A DNA stretch of 64,000 bases from Allomesorhizobium sp043769475 (GCF_043769475.1 NZ_CP171729.1:186001-250000); one strand, 5' to 3'; shown: positions 47,964-57,895, numbered from the stretch's first letter. The notes: generated from the sequence alone by a model not told the origin. Translations and numbers: made by a program.

Positions 47964-48063
47964 ATCGATCCTGCTCGTTGCGTTCTGGCCCCTACGGCTT
48001 TTTGCTGGCTGATTGATGGCGACCGGAAAAGTCATCGTCCCGCTGCGTCCGTTCGTCACTCGA

Positions 48064-48918
48064 TCATGAGCTTCGATAGTCGAGGCCGATATCCAGGATC
48101 GGCGCGCTGTGGGTCAGCCAACCCACGGAAATCAGATCGACGCCGGTCGCGGCGATAGCTGGTGCCGTCGCGGCGGTGATCCTGCCGGACGCCTCCGTGA
48201 TTCCGCGGCCGGCCACCATCGCAATTGCCCGGCGCAACTCGTCAAGTGACATGTTGTCGAGCAGGACGGCGTCGGGGGCAAGCGCCAGGGCCTCCTCAAG
48301 CTGCGCCAGAGTGTCGACTTCGACTTCGATCTTGACCAGGTGCCCGACGCTATTTCGTGCCCGCTCGATTGCGGAGCGAATTCCGCCCGCGACGGCGATG
48401 TGGTTGTCCTTGATCAGGATGGCGTCGTCGAGACCGAAACGATGATTGGAACCGCCACCGGCGCGCACCGCATATTTTTCCAGCGCCCGCAAACCAGGCG
48501 TCGTCTTGCGGGTGCACACGACCTTCGCCTCGTGGCCGCCGATCGCATTGACAATCGATGTCGTCGCCGTGGCGATGCCGCTAAGATGGCACAAGAAATT
48601 GAGCGCCGTCCGTTCCGCCGTGAGCATGGCGCGGGTCGGGCCGGTCACTGATGCGATGATGTCGCCTGGCGCAACATGGCTGCCGTCGACCCGTCCCACC
48701 GCGATTGCGAGGTCCTGGTCGACAAGGCGGAACGCGAGAATCGCCAAATCGAGCCCGGCGACAACTCCGGCCTGGCGCGCAACCAAAAGGGTCGTCGCCC
48801 GATGGTCCTTCGGCACGATGGCATCGGTCGTCAGATCACCCGCGCGGCCGAGATCTTCCAGAAGTGCTGCCCGCACCAGGGGCTCAAGCATGATTGTGGG
48901 AAGCGGCGAGAGGTTCAT
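48064..48918 (-). CDS. nadC: NadC, quinolinate phosphoribosyltransferase
   Basis: A 284-residue enzyme that converts quinolinate to nicotinate mononucleotide. Typical sequence: LLEDLGRAGDLTTDAIVPKD, RTALNFLCHLSGIATATTSIV, VVCTRKTTPGLRALEKYAVRAGGGSNHRFGLDDAILIKDNHIAVAGG (with the RKTTPGLR and KDNHI motifs), and LDNMSLDELRRAI. It follows nadB by 2 bp. It is complete. Confidence 0.97.
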   Translation of the reverse strand: MNLSPLPTIMLEPLVRAALLEDLGRAGDLTTDAIVPKDHRATTLLVARQAGVVAGLDLAILAFRLVDQDLAIAVGRVDGSHVAPGDIIASVTGPTRAMLTAERTALNFLCHLSGIATATTSIVNAIGGHEAKVVCTRKTTPGLRALEKYAVRAGGGSNHRFGLDDAILIKDNHIAVAGGIRSAIERARNSVGHLVKIEVEVDTLAQLEEALALAPDAVLLDNMSLDELRRAIAMVAGRGITEASGRITAATAPAIAATGVDLISVGWLTHSAPILDIGLDYRSS

Positions 48919-48920
48919 TG

Positions 48921-50459
48921 CTAAAACTCTTCAAGCGTTGACGAACACGCGAATTCCCGAGCTGTCGCCAAGGCTTCATCGAGCGTGAGGCTGGAGCGGC
49001 GGGCGACGACCGCACGATCGGGGAAGTCCGTGCGAAAGTGAGCGCCGCGGCTTTCTTCGCGCAGCAAGGCGGCAACCGCGATCATCAGTCCAACTGCCGC
49101 GGGATCGGAGGCTGCATGGTGTAGCTCGGCAAGCGGAAGCAATGTGCTCACGGCATCTCGCAAAAACTCACCATGCCGCTTCACGCCAAGGGCGCGTGAG
49201 AGGACAGGGCGCAGGGAGAGTGGATTGGGCACCGGCATTTCCCGTGCCTTTGATCGTGTTCTGACGCCGATCGGCGATCCCGCCACGCTGTTGGCGACGA
49301 AGCGCGCGCATACGACGGCTTCAGTCAGCGAATTGCTGGCAAGCCTGTTGGCGCCGTGCAGTCCGGTCGAGGCGACTTCGCCGCAAGCCCACAGCCCGGC
49401 AACGGAGCTACGTCCGTCCGGGTCCACCGAGACGCCGCCCATGTGATAGTGCTGGGCCGGCCGTATGGGAATGAGGTCATGTGCTGGATCGATGCCTGCG
49501 CGCCGACAGGCTGATGCAATCGTTGGAAACTGTCGCTCAAATGTCGGGCCGGGTTTTTCTCGTCCATCGAGAAAGACGCGGTGGCCGTTGGAAAGGTGCT
49601 TCCAGATGGCGCGGGCCACAACATCGCGCGGCGCGAGTTCGGCATCCTGCAAGTCCTCCAGGAACCGCTGGCCTGTTTCGTCAACGATCGTCGCGCCTTC
49701 GCCGCGAACCGCTTCGCTGATCAGCGGCATCGGGCGATCGGGCCCGTCAAGCGCGGTCGGATGAAACTGGATGAATTCTAGATCGGAAAGGACGGCGCCG
49801 GCGCGCGCCGCAAGCGCCAGGCCCTGTCCGCAACTGCCCGAAGGATTGGTGGTGTCGAGGAACAGTCCGCCAATCCCACCCGTGGCGAGGATTACCCGTC
49901 CCGTGCCCAAGAACACGGGATTCATCGAACAGTTTGCCCAAACGCCGCGGACCGTATTGTCGTCCACCGCCAGCCGCCGCGCCTCCACACCCTCCACGAC
50001 CGTAATAGACGGAGCAGAACGCACCGCCTTGACCAGGGCGCGCATGACTTCCTGTCCACTGCCGTCGCCGCCGGCATGAACGATGCGCCGGCGGCCGTGG
50101 GCGGCCTCCAATCCGAGGCGCAGTGCTCCTTCAGGCGTTCGATCGAAGCGCACCCCAACGGTCGCCAGGGTCTCGATCGCGTCAGGAGCTGCATGGAGGA
50201 TGCGGCTGGCGACTTCTGCCTCGCACAGCCCGTCGCCAGCCGCGAGCGTGTCGGCGAGATGCAGTGCCGGATGGTCATCAATGCCAAGGCTGGCAGCCAG
50301 TCCGCCCTGTGCCCACGCGCTCGACGCGTCAGATCCGAGCGGCGTCCTGGACAAAATAAGCACCGGTTCTGGCGCCAGATGAAGCGCAGTCAGCAATCCG
50401 GCAATGCCGCCGCCTATGACAATGGGCCGGCCGAAGAAGCTACGGACGTCCGCGCTCAT
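48921..50459 (-). CDS. nadB: NadB, L-aspartate oxidase
   Basis: A 512-residue flavoprotein of the succinate dehydrogenase/fumarate reductase family that makes iminoaspartate. The FAD motif PIVIGGGIAGLLTALHLAP opens the protein; SSAWAQGGLAASLG, GRRRIVHAGGDGSGQEVMRAL, EFIQFHPTALDG and QHYHMGGVSVDPDGRSSVAGLWACGEVASTGLHGANRLASNSLTEAVV are diagnostic. Its start overlaps the true nadA end by ATGA. Confidence 0.97.
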   Translation of the reverse strand: MSADVRSFFGRPIVIGGGIAGLLTALHLAPEPVLILSRTPLGSDASSAWAQGGLAASLGIDDHPALHLADTLAAGDGLCEAEVASRILHAAPDAIETLATVGVRFDRTPEGALRLGLEAAHGRRRIVHAGGDGSGQEVMRALVKAVRSAPSITVVEGVEARRLAVDDNTVRGVWANCSMNPVFLGTGRVILATGGIGGLFLDTTNPSGSCGQGLALAARAGAVLSDLEFIQFHPTALDGPDRPMPLISEAVRGEGATIVDETGQRFLEDLQDAELAPRDVVARAIWKHLSNGHRVFLDGREKPGPTFERQFPTIASACRRAGIDPAHDLIPIRPAQHYHMGGVSVDPDGRSSVAGLWACGEVASTGLHGANRLASNSLTEAVVCARFVANSVAGSPIGVRTRSKAREMPVPNPLSLRPVLSRALGVKRHGEFLRDAVSTLLPLAELHHAASDPAAVGLMIAVAALLREESRGAHFRTDFPDRAVVARRSSLTLDEALATAREFACSSTLEEF

Positions 50460-51431
50460 ACGGCCAGCATCCGGTCGATCGCGAGCCGTGCCCGCCCTGC
50501 AATATCGGATTCGACCCTCACCTCATGCTGGTTGTGCTCGAGCCGCCGAGCGGATGTTGGCGAGCGTTATCCTCTTCATGTGCGGGCAAAGATTACAGGG
50601 CCTGATGAAGTCGACCTCGGGATGCTCCACCGCGACATTGTCGCTCATCGAGCATTCCGTCATCAGCACGACGCGAGGCGGTCTTTGGCTCCCGACATAA
50701 GCGGACATGGCGGCCGTCGAGCCCGAGAAGTCGGCCTCCGCGACCACTTCGGGCGGACATTCGGGATGGGCAAGCACCGTCACGCCCGGATGGTCCTCTC
50801 GCAGTTGTCTGATATCGGCGGGCGTAAACCGCTCATGCACCTCGCAATGGCCCTTCCAGGCAATGATCTCGACGTTGGTCTGGGCCGCGATGTTCTGGGC
50901 CAGATATTCGTCAGGCAGCATGACCACCCGAGCAACACCGAGCGATTCGACCACCGCCTTCGCATTGCCCGATGTGCAGCAGATGTCGGACTCGGCCTTC
51001 ACCTCGACCGACGTGTTGACGTAGGTGACCACTGGCACGCCGGGATATCGTTGCCGCAGCAGGCGGACATCGGCCGCGGTGATGGAGTCGGCCAGCGAGC
51101 AGCCCGCCTTCAGGTCGGGGATGAGCACCGTCTTTTCCGGATTGAGCAGCTTTGCCGTCTCAGCCATGAAGTGAACGCCGGCGAGCACGATGACATCCGC
51201 TTCGACCGCCATCGCCTTGCGGGCAAGCGCCAGGCTGTCGCCGACAATATCGGCGACGCAGTGGAAGATCTCCGGCGTCTGGTAATTGTGCGCCAATATC
51301 ACGGCGTTACGCTGCCGCTTCAGTTCGAGAATGGCGTCGATATCGTCCAGAAAGGTCGGCCATTCGATCGGGGGGATCACGCGCCGAACGCGGTCGTACA
51401 GGGACGCGCCCGAAGGCAGCATGGCGCTCAT
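50456..51431 (-). pseudogene. nadA: NadA, quinolinate synthase, frame broken by +1 near the C-terminus
   Basis: The main frame covers about 300 residues with ILAHNYQTPEIFHCVADIVGDSLALARKA, HFMAETAKLLNPEKTVLIPDLKAGCSLADS, YVNTSVEVKAESDICCTSGNA, PDEYLAQNI, and FIRPCNLCPHMKRITLANIRSA, including the Cys ligands of the [4Fe-4S] cluster. The last ~25 residues (LEHNQHEVRVESDIAGRARLAIDRMLAV) are in the +1 frame; one extra G near 50548-50552 explains this. Read correctly, the gene would end by ATGA overlap with nadB. All cluster Cys lie before the break, so partial function is possible. It is first in the nadABC series. Confidence 0.9.
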
Positions 51432-51443
51432 CGAGCCCTCCGA

Positions 51444-51490
51444 TTATACTCTACCTGAATATAAGGCCTATATATTCGTGGTGAGTATAA
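51444..51490 (-). promoter_or_regulatory. Near-perfect 47-bp palindrome, probable NadQ/NrtR operator
   Basis: TTATACTC and its complement GAGTATAA bound the site; the inner GAATATA..TATATATTC halves meet at a central GGCC. It lies 12 bp upstream of nadA and just after nadQ, and is much more AT-rich than its flanks. It most likely carries the nadABC promoter and the binding site of the adjacent NAD regulator. Confidence 0.82.
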
Positions 51491-51494
51491 GAGG

Positions 51495-52451
51495 TCAAGC
51501 CCGCGAGAGCGGCAATTTTGTTCCGGCCGCAGATCTCTCGTCGAGAACGGCATGGCGGAAGCGGTAGAGCTTCGCCGGCCGGCCGCCGGTCTCCGCGGTT
51601 GTCTCCCCGGTCTCCTCAACCAACTCCTGCTGCTCGATCAGCCGGCGAAAGTTCGGCTTGTGGATGAGCCTGCCGGCGAGCGCCTCCACGGTTCGCTGCA
51701 GCTGCAAAAGCGTGAAGAGAGGCGGCATGAGTTCGAACACGACGGGCCGATATTTGATCTTGGAGCGCAATCGCGCGATTCCCGTTGCCAGGATGCGGCG
51801 ATGATCGGCGATCATCGATCTGCCCGGCACCGGAGTGGGCGCGGCCGAATATCCGCCGCGCATCGCTTCCTCCACCAGGGCTGCCTCATAGAGAATCTCG
51901 TAGCGCTGGAGTGCGAGCTCTTCGTTCCACGATCGGTCGTCGAAGCCGAAGGCGACCGCCGCCCGCCGTCGGCGCTCGAGGCGCGTCGCGCTATCATCAG
52001 CGCTGTCCGCCCATTCCAGCAGGCGCGGCCGCAACTCTTCCAGCACGACCGGCGGGGTGCCGGAACGGTGATCCTCCCACGGAAAATAGTCGTACCAGCT
52101 TGCCCAGCGCCTCGTCGAGGCGCCCGCATCTTCGTCCCGCGTGAGCGCGAGGTAGCTGATCGAGATAACGCGCTCGTCGGCGCCGATCCGGTCGCGATCG
52201 GCGAAGGTGTAGAGCTGTTCGATATAACCGAGCGGCTGCCCGGTCTGTTGTTCCACCCATCCCCTGAGGCCCGACTGCAGCGAACGGTGATCGAGCTCGA
52301 ACGGACCCGATGGCAGTGCGTTTGCCTGCGCGATGGTGAGGACGCAAGGGTCGCTGTTGTTCACGGCGACGACCACGGCGATCAGGTCCGCCTTGACCTC
52401 GTTGGCCTTGCCTCCAGCTCTGTCTTTCCTGGGTCCCTTTGCTTTGTCCAT
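51495..52451 (-). CDS. nadQ: NadQ/NrtR-type regulator of NAD biosynthesis
   Basis: A 318-residue protein with an N-terminal Nudix-like domain (DLIAVVVAVNNSDPCVLTI, LQSGLRGWVEQQTGQPLGYIEQLYTFADRDR, VISISYLALTR) and a C-terminal winged-helix domain (ELMPPLFTLLQLQRTVEALAGRLIHKPNFRRLIEQQELVEETGE, then GRPAKLYRFR). That architecture defines the NrtR/NadQ regulators of NAD genes in alphaproteobacteria. The Nudix box is degenerate, as expected for a sensor rather than an enzyme. It is transcribed towards nadA, with the palindromic operator between them. Confidence 0.9.
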   Translation of the reverse strand: MDKAKGPRKDRAGGKANEVKADLIAVVVAVNNSDPCVLTIAQANALPSGPFELDHRSLQSGLRGWVEQQTGQPLGYIEQLYTFADRDRIGADERVISISYLALTRDEDAGASTRRWASWYDYFPWEDHRSGTPPVVLEELRPRLLEWADSADDSATRLERRRRAAVAFGFDDRSWNEELALQRYEILYEAALVEEAMRGGYSAAPTPVPGRSMIADHRRILATGIARLRSKIKYRPVVFELMPPLFTLLQLQRTVEALAGRLIHKPNFRRLIEQQELVEETGETTAETGGRPAKLYRFRHAVLDERSAAGTKLPLSRA

Positions 52452-52634
52452 GATTCCTGAACTGGTTGGGCAGAGCTCCGCTTCGCAAGCAGCTGAACCG
52501 ATTTAATTTGGTCTCTACGATAACTGTCAGTGCGTCAACACCACGCGCCGTGACGATTTTAGCTCTTCGCACCTGCACAAAAATATGCCAAACGCGACAC
52601 CCGCGACTGGTAACGTTGGGGAAGGAGGCCTCTA

Positions 52635-53489
52635 TTGAGTGCGATTGCTAACACCAAGGCGATTACACCGCCGGACGTTCGTGCGCGCAAAGGTGGAACG
52701 CCACTCGTCTGCCTTACCGCCTATACGACGCCGGTTGCCCGGCTGGTCGATCCCCATTGCGATGTGGTGCTGGTGGGCGACAGCGTCGGCATGGTTCTTC
52801 ACGGCATGCCCTCGACGCTTGGCGTGACGGTCGAGATGATGATCATGCACGGCAAGGCCGTGCGACGCGGCCTGGAGCAGGCGTTGATGGTCGTCGATAT
52901 GCCGTTCGGCTCCTACGAGGAAAGCCCCGAGCAGGCTTTCCGCAATGCCGCGCGCGTCATGGCAGAGACCGGCTGCTCGGCCGTCAAGCTCGAAGGCGGC
53001 GAGACGATGACAGAGACGATTCGCTTCCTCGCCGCGCGCGGCGTGCCTGTCATGGGCCATGTCGGCTTGACGCCGCAGGCGGTCAACACCTTCGGCGGCT
53101 ACCGCGTGCAGGGCAGAGGCGGAGATGCCGAGCGCATCGGGCGCGACGCCCTTGCGGTGGCGGAGGCAGGCGCCTTCGCGGTCGTGCTGGAGAAGGTCCC
53201 CGATGCGCTCGCCCGCCGGATCACCGGAGAGGTGGCGATCCCGACGATCGGCATCGGCGCCTCGGCGGCGTGTGACGGCCAGATTCTCGTCGTCGACGAC
53301 ATGCTGGGCCTCTTCGGCGACTTCCAGCCCAAATTCGTCAAGCGCTACGCAGAACTCGGGCAGTTCGCCGGCGCGGCGATCACGGCCTATGCGCAAGAGG
53401 TGCGGGAGCGGCGGTTCCCCGCCGCCGAGCACGTGTTTGCCGATGCGCCCAAGGGCGCCCACGCCACCGAGAGCGGAGAAGCAGCGTGA
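52635..53489 (+). CDS. panB: PanB, 3-methyl-2-oxobutanoate hydroxymethyltransferase
   Basis: A 284-residue TIM-barrel enzyme that makes ketopantoate. Visible sequence: PLVCLTAYTTPVARLVDPHCDVVLVGDSVGMVLHG, MMIMHGKAVRRG, VVDMPFGSYEESPEQAFRNAARVM, AVKLEGG, PVMGHVGLTPQAVNTFGGYRVQGR and TIGIGASAACDGQILVVDDMLG. The start is TTG at 52635. It is divergent from nadQ and overlaps panC by GTGA. Confidence 0.96.
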   Translation: MSAIANTKAITPPDVRARKGGTPLVCLTAYTTPVARLVDPHCDVVLVGDSVGMVLHGMPSTLGVTVEMMIMHGKAVRRGLEQALMVVDMPFGSYEESPEQAFRNAARVMAETGCSAVKLEGGETMTETIRFLAARGVPVMGHVGLTPQAVNTFGGYRVQGRGGDAERIGRDALAVAEAGAFAVVLEKVPDALARRITGEVAIPTIGIGASAACDGQILVVDDMLGLFGDFQPKFVKRYAELGQFAGAAITAYAQEVRERRFPAAEHVFADAPKGAHATESGEAA

Positions 53490-54352
53490 GCGTGCCGATT
53501 ATCAGGACCGTTGCCGCGCTTCGCGAAATCGTCGCCGCCTGGCGCCGCGAGGGCGCGAGGATTGCAGTGGTGCCGACCATGGGCGCCCTGCATGAGGGCC
53601 ATCTCAGCCTGGTGCGTGCCGCGATGGGGCGTGCTGACAGGGTGATCGTGACGCTCTTCGTCAATCCGAAGCAGTTCAACAGCCAGGCCGATCTCGCCGC
53701 CTATCCGCGAACGGAGCACGAGGACGCCGCCAAGCTCGCGCCGCTCGAGGCCCATCTGCTCTACGCGCCGCATGCCTCCGAGATGTATCCGGAAGGATTT
53801 GCATCCACCGTTTCAGTGAGCGGGGTGAGTGAGGGTATGTGCGGCGCGTTCCGTCCCGGCCATTTCGAGGGCGTAGCTACCGTGGTGGCCAAGCTCTTCC
53901 TGCAGACCGGGGCCGACTTCGCCTTTTTTGGCGAAAAGGACTTTCAGCAGCTTCACGTCGTCAAGCGTATGGTCCGGGATTTGGATATTCCGATCACCGT
54001 TGTCGCTTGTCCGACAGTCCGCGAAGCCGATGGTCTCGCCCTATCATCGCGCAATGTCCGTCTCTCGCCAGCCGAGCGGGCCATTGCCCCAAAACTGCCA
54101 TCGGTCTTACTCGAGTCGGCTGAGCGACTTGCACGCGGTTCTGCGATCGTGCCAACACTTGCCGAAGCGCGCGCAGCAATCCTGGCTGCAGGCTATCGCG
54201 ACGTCGAATACCTGGAACTTCGCGGGGAAACAGATCTGCAATCGTTAGCAAGCCTTGAGCGACCAGCGCGCCTGCTTGCAGCAGCCTGGCTTGGCGAAAC
54301 GCGACTCATCGACAACGTCAGAACATCGCCGACCATTTCGACAAGGAAGTAA
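53486..54352 (+). CDS. panC: PanC, pantoate-beta-alanine ligase
   Basis: A 288-residue ATP-dependent ligase that forms pantothenate. The HIGH-like motif is in VVPTMGALHEGHLSLVRAAM; VTLFVNPKQFNSQADLAAYPRTEHEDAAKL, FRPGHFEGVATVVAKLFLQTGADFAFFGEKDFQQLHVVKRMVRDL and READGLALSSRNVRLSPAERAIA are all typical. The start is GTG inside the panB stop. With panB and panD, a full set from ketoisovalerate and aspartate (except ketopantoate reductase) is on this island. Confidence 0.96.
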   Translation: MSVPIIRTVAALREIVAAWRREGARIAVVPTMGALHEGHLSLVRAAMGRADRVIVTLFVNPKQFNSQADLAAYPRTEHEDAAKLAPLEAHLLYAPHASEMYPEGFASTVSVSGVSEGMCGAFRPGHFEGVATVVAKLFLQTGADFAFFGEKDFQQLHVVKRMVRDLDIPITVVACPTVREADGLALSSRNVRLSPAERAIAPKLPSVLLESAERLARGSAIVPTLAEARAAILAAGYRDVEYLELRGETDLQSLASLERPARLLAAAWLGETRLIDNVRTSPTISTRK

Positions 54353-54603
54353 GATTCGCGACGTCGGGACACGCTCGCGCAAGAGGGTTCTTCAGCAGAG
54401 GTACGGAAGCAATGGGGGCGAGGATGGCCACAGATCGTAAGCGCTGTATCGGTGCGCGATTATTTGCCCATCGCTGCGGATCCTGTTCGCCGCACGCAGC
54501 AGATTGGCTGCGCTCATGCCGTGAGATTGACCGTCGCGTCTACACGTCGGAGCGGTGCACAGCAGAGAAACCGAGGCATTGAGTTCAAGGCATCACGTAG
54601 GAC

Positions 54604-55329
54604 ATGCAAATTGTCTTTGAGACGTTCGTGGAAAAGTTGTCGGAAAGCGTCGATGAGGCGGATTTCCGCGAAGCCATGGCTGGTACGGCCGCGTACCTTG
54701 ATCTGCTTACTTTTGCCTATCTGTCCTTGCCGCCGCAACCTTCCGGCAAACCCAGGCTGATCTCGAACTATCCCGCTTCTTGGACGGCGCACTACCTGCA
54801 AAACCGGTATCAGAAGATCGATCCAGTCATCATGCGTGCACGTTGTGGCGGATGCCCGTTTCGGTGGGGTTCGGATATGGGCGGCGTTATGACGTCGCCG
54901 GTTCAGCAGAGGCTTTTCGATGAAGCAGCCGAGTTCGGCATCCGCTGTGGCTTGACGATTCCGATTGTCGACCGCCGCGGCTGCTTTGCCGCGGTGACTT
55001 TCGCCGCTGATGAGCCCAATCCGGCATTTCTCCGGGTCGCCGAGCGATATGAACAAGCCCTGCAGCTCATGGCGACCTGCTTTCACATCTCCGTTCGCCA
55101 CAGGCTGTCGGGCAATCGAACAGTGGACGGCGTTGTGCTGACGCCCCGCGAATATGAGTGCCTGCAGTGGGCGGCGCGCGGCAAGTCCGCCTGGGACATC
55201 GGCTGCATCCTGGGCATCAAGCCGCGCACCGCCGCCTTCCATCTGGACAATGCCAAGAAGAAGCTCGGCGTGCGCACCAAAGATCAGGCCGTCGCGCTGC
55301 TGGCCTCCTCACGATCGTCAATTGTCTGA
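54604..55329 (+). CDS. traR: TraR, LuxR-family quorum-sensing activator of ICE transfer
   Basis: A 241-residue LuxR-type regulator. The N-terminal acyl-homoserine lactone domain (about residues 15-160) has SNYPASWTAHYLQNRYQKIDPVI and GIRCGLTIPIVDRRGCFAAVTFA; the C-terminal HTH is LTPREYECLQWAARGKSAWDIGCILGIKPRTAAFHLDNAKKKLGVRTKDQAVALL. In M. loti R7A, TraR with acyl-homoserine lactone activates traI and fseA, and QseM binds and blocks it. The matching tra box, traI and fseA are about 3 kb downstream. A 250-bp gap separates it from panC. Confidence 0.92.
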   Translation: MQIVFETFVEKLSESVDEADFREAMAGTAAYLDLLTFAYLSLPPQPSGKPRLISNYPASWTAHYLQNRYQKIDPVIMRARCGGCPFRWGSDMGGVMTSPVQQRLFDEAAEFGIRCGLTIPIVDRRGCFAAVTFAADEPNPAFLRVAERYEQALQLMATCFHISVRHRLSGNRTVDGVVLTPREYECLQWAARGKSAWDIGCILGIKPRTAAFHLDNAKKKLGVRTKDQAVALLASSRSSIV

Positions 55330-55488
55330 AAACTTCTGGGGTTGCTGCCGCGATGCAAAGCGGGTTCCGCTACCTGTGCAACTGATCGGGCGGTCTTCTG
55401 TATGGCCTTTGAACGCGGCATTTTCAGAAGCCGCTGGCAATATGGTGATCTGCGGATCAGGCCCAAATCCGGGTCGGAGCGCACTTGG

Positions 55489-55755
55489 TCAGCTGGCGAA
55501 CAAATCCTTGTAGCCGGTCGTGACCATCCAGTTCGCCCGGTCGAGATGACTGCGAAGAGCCTTGCTGGCGCGCTCCGGTTCGCGTGCCGGATCAATGCCG
55601 AGGATCAGATGCGCCATTTCCTCTTCAGTGGCGTTGTCGGCGGAAGCATCGAGCAGCTGCATATAGGTCGTGAAATGCTCTTTGTCGTAGGCCGTGAGGC
55701 TTTCCGACCACGGGACTTCGTCGGCAATCGGCGTGTTCGATTCAGGCTGTGACAT
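55489..55755 (-). CDS. qseM: QseM-like antiactivator of TraR and FseA
   Basis: An 88-residue acidic, helical protein (MSQPESNTPIADEVPWSESLTAYDKEHFTTYMQLLDASADNATEEEMAHLILGIDP and ANWMVTTGYKDLFAS). It fits QseM of the M. loti island by size, position beside traR and divergent arrangement with qseC. QseM is known to bind both TraR and FseA and keep transfer off in most cells. Recognition is by memory and context; the sequence itself has no common domain name. Confidence 0.8.
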   Translation of the reverse strand: MSQPESNTPIADEVPWSESLTAYDKEHFTTYMQLLDASADNATEEEMAHLILGIDPAREPERASKALRSHLDRANWMVTTGYKDLFAS

Positions 55756-55870
55756 CGCTGGATTCTACCTCCGGACAATGGCCTCCGCGAAGCCCTCCGC
55801 CAGCGGATTCGGACGCTCAATGTGGATTACATATTATAGTTGATAAACTCAAGCTGCCCAATCCGATGGC
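55756..55870. promoter_or_regulatory. qseM-qseC divergent promoter/operator region
   Basis: This 115-bp gap separates two divergent genes and has an AT-rich part at 55820-55850 with an imperfect dyad (TTATAGTTGATAA). In the M. loti system QseC binds two operators in this gap and sets a bistable choice. The exact operators were not resolved. Confidence 0.55.
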
Positions 55871-55879
55871 TTGTCGTGC

Positions 55880-56119
55880 ATGGATATGCGCAAGTTGGTC
55901 GGACGGAATGTGCAGAGGATCAGGCAAAGGAAGCGTCTGACTCAGGAGCAGCTTGCCGAGATTTCCGGGTTCAGCCAGCAGTACATCAGCGGCTTGGAGA
56001 AAGGCCGAAGAAATCCGACGATCATCACGATCTATGAACTGGCATCGGCCCTCGGCGTCAGCCACACGGATCTGGTTCGGCCCGACAAACAAGCCCTGAC
56101 ACAACCGACTTCCAAATAG
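55880..56119 (+). CDS. qseC: QseC-like XRE-family repressor/activator
   Basis: About 79 residues forming a single HTH_3 domain: MRKLVGRNVQRIRQRKRLTQEQLAEISGFSQQYISGLEKGRRNPTIITIYELASALGVSHTDLV. It is divergent to qseM and fits QseC, the switch protein that represses qseM. I chose ATG 55880; an ATG three codons upstream at 55871 is possible. There is no C-terminal extension. Confidence 0.85.
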   Translation: MDMRKLVGRNVQRIRQRKRLTQEQLAEISGFSQQYISGLEKGRRNPTIITIYELASALGVSHTDLVRPDKQALTQPTSK

Positions 56120-56198
56120 CTGCTCCGCGCCCGCGCTCCTGACGGGACCGGCTACCTATACCGCAATCATCGAACTGTGCTCTCTGAAACGTCGCTCT

Positions 56199-56845
56199 TT
56201 GGGTTCTGTCTACAGATCGAAACGCGATCGGCTTGCCAGCCGATGGCATTGCGAAGGAAATTGTTGCCCAGGGCAATGAATGCGGCCCGCTCCCGATTGT
56301 CCTTGCCGTAGCTGTGCCCGCCCGCGCCGGGCTCGTTGACGTAAGCGGGATAGCCAAGAGCCTGCAGCTTTGCGGCCATCTTACGCGCGTGGCCCGGGTG
56401 GACGCGGTCGTCCCGCTTGGTGGTCGCGAGCAGGATCGGCGGATAGGGCTGTCCCGGCGTCGCGGCGTGGTAGGCGGAGATCTCCTTGGGGAAAGTCCAA
56501 TCCTCTGCCTTGTCGGGATCGCCATATTCGTCAATCCAGCTCGCGCCCGCCAAAAGCTTGGGGTAGCGGCGCATGTCGACAAGCGGAATCTTGCAGAACA
56601 GCGCGCCGAAACGCTCTGGAGAGCGGGTAAGCATATTGGCGATCAGAAGGCCGCCATTTGAGCTGCCCTCGGCGGCAATCCGCTTCGGCCGCGTAATGCC
56701 CCTTCGCGCGAGGTCGGTCGCAACGGCGGCGAAATCGTCATGGGCGAGGCGCTTGCCGTCCCTGCGCCCCGCCTTGACGCCCGACGCAGCACGCCGACAA
56801 AGCGCCCATTCGGGAAGACATTGAGCGGGACATAACCCGGTCGCC
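56199..56845 (-). pseudogene. Prolyl oligopeptidase (S9 family), C-terminal remnant
   Basis: The frame reads AHDDFAAVATDLARRGITRPKRIAAEGSSNGGLLIANMLTRSPERFGALFCKIPLVDMRRY, then LLATTKRDDRVHPGHARKMAAKL and EPGAGGHSYGKDN. So the Ser (GSSNGG), Asp (RDDRVHP) and His (GGHSYG) of the catalytic domain are all present. The beta-propeller and the N-terminal half of the hydrolase domain are missing; sequence upstream to about 57170 is degraded with frame changes. It is a decayed insertion between qseC and traI. Confidence 0.8.
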
Positions 56846-57895
56846 GCGCCATCGATTATACGCGAACACATATAAGGAATGAATATACGCGGTAACGTAT
56901 TCAATTCGCGCGTAACCGGGACACCTGACCGGCTTTGGCTCAACATAGTGCCGCAGCTACCGCGCCTCAGCTGCGCCTTCGCGGAAAAGGTTTCCGGCGA
57001 CAGATCTTCGAATTCGTGGGGCCGCAACGTCTCTTGGGCGCCGCCGTGTCTGGCGGAGAGGATCGGCCGGTGTTCGGGAGTGCGGACTTCCGGATCGCGG
57101 AAAATCAGCCGCGCCGGTCGACATCGCCAAGCTGCCTACCCTGGCGTCGCAACCGGGCCCTATCGATTCTAAGCAAGGCCGAATGCCAGGCCCTGCGGAT
57201 GGCGCTAAAGATAATTAGCATTTCTTCCTTTCTATGCAGCCCACCGCCAGGACGTCAAAAACCCTCCACCATCTCATTCGATCTTCTGCGTCAGTCGATT
57301 TCATCGTGCTTCAAAGACAGCTATCGATCCGAATCGGGTCGCTATCAGTCGGCTTTTTGGCTGCCTATGCAAGGCATTTATTGACCGTCGTCCTTCGCAC
57401 AGCCTCGGCTGCGGCTGCGGCCGCGGCGAGGCGAAGCGGAAACGGGTCAAGATCGCGTTCCATCGGCGCGAGTGTTACCGGTTGCAGGCATGCCATTATA
57501 TCTCTCAGGCGGGGCGCCATGCTTTGCTGCACTCACGCCGCCCGTTCGCCGCCGCTCCAGTGTTTGGGCTGTTCGGGTGGTCAATCCCTCATTCATGAAC
57601 TCGGGCCGCGGCAATTCTCAGAGCTGTCCCTGGCAACAGACACGCTGCAGGCGCTTGCTCACCTTTGTTGGTGCCGGCGCTGCCAGCAGAAAGTGGGACC
57701 CAAGGAAAGGTGGCCTACCGGTTTGCCGATGGGCGAATGCCGTCGCGCTGCCAGCATCGTCGAGTTTCACCTGAAAGGCATCGCTGTCGCGATCGTCGGC
57801 GCCCTCGGCAAACAGGCCGATCATCAGATTGGCGCCCTTGCTGTCCGGCGCAGGCTCGCCACACGATTGCATGAAGAGGGGTGTAACGCTCATCC
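56846..57895. other. Degenerate DNA between the peptidase relic and traI
   Basis: No intact gene seen. The first 300 bases may be decayed S9-peptidase sequence. Open frames on both strands (for example 57234-57914 and 57618-57992) have no domain that I recognise and conflict with each other. Confidence 0.5.

Noticed and set aside
47964..48063. Search for a BioR-type operator before bioB
   Set aside because: No TTATnnATAA-type site seen in the nadC-bioB gap.
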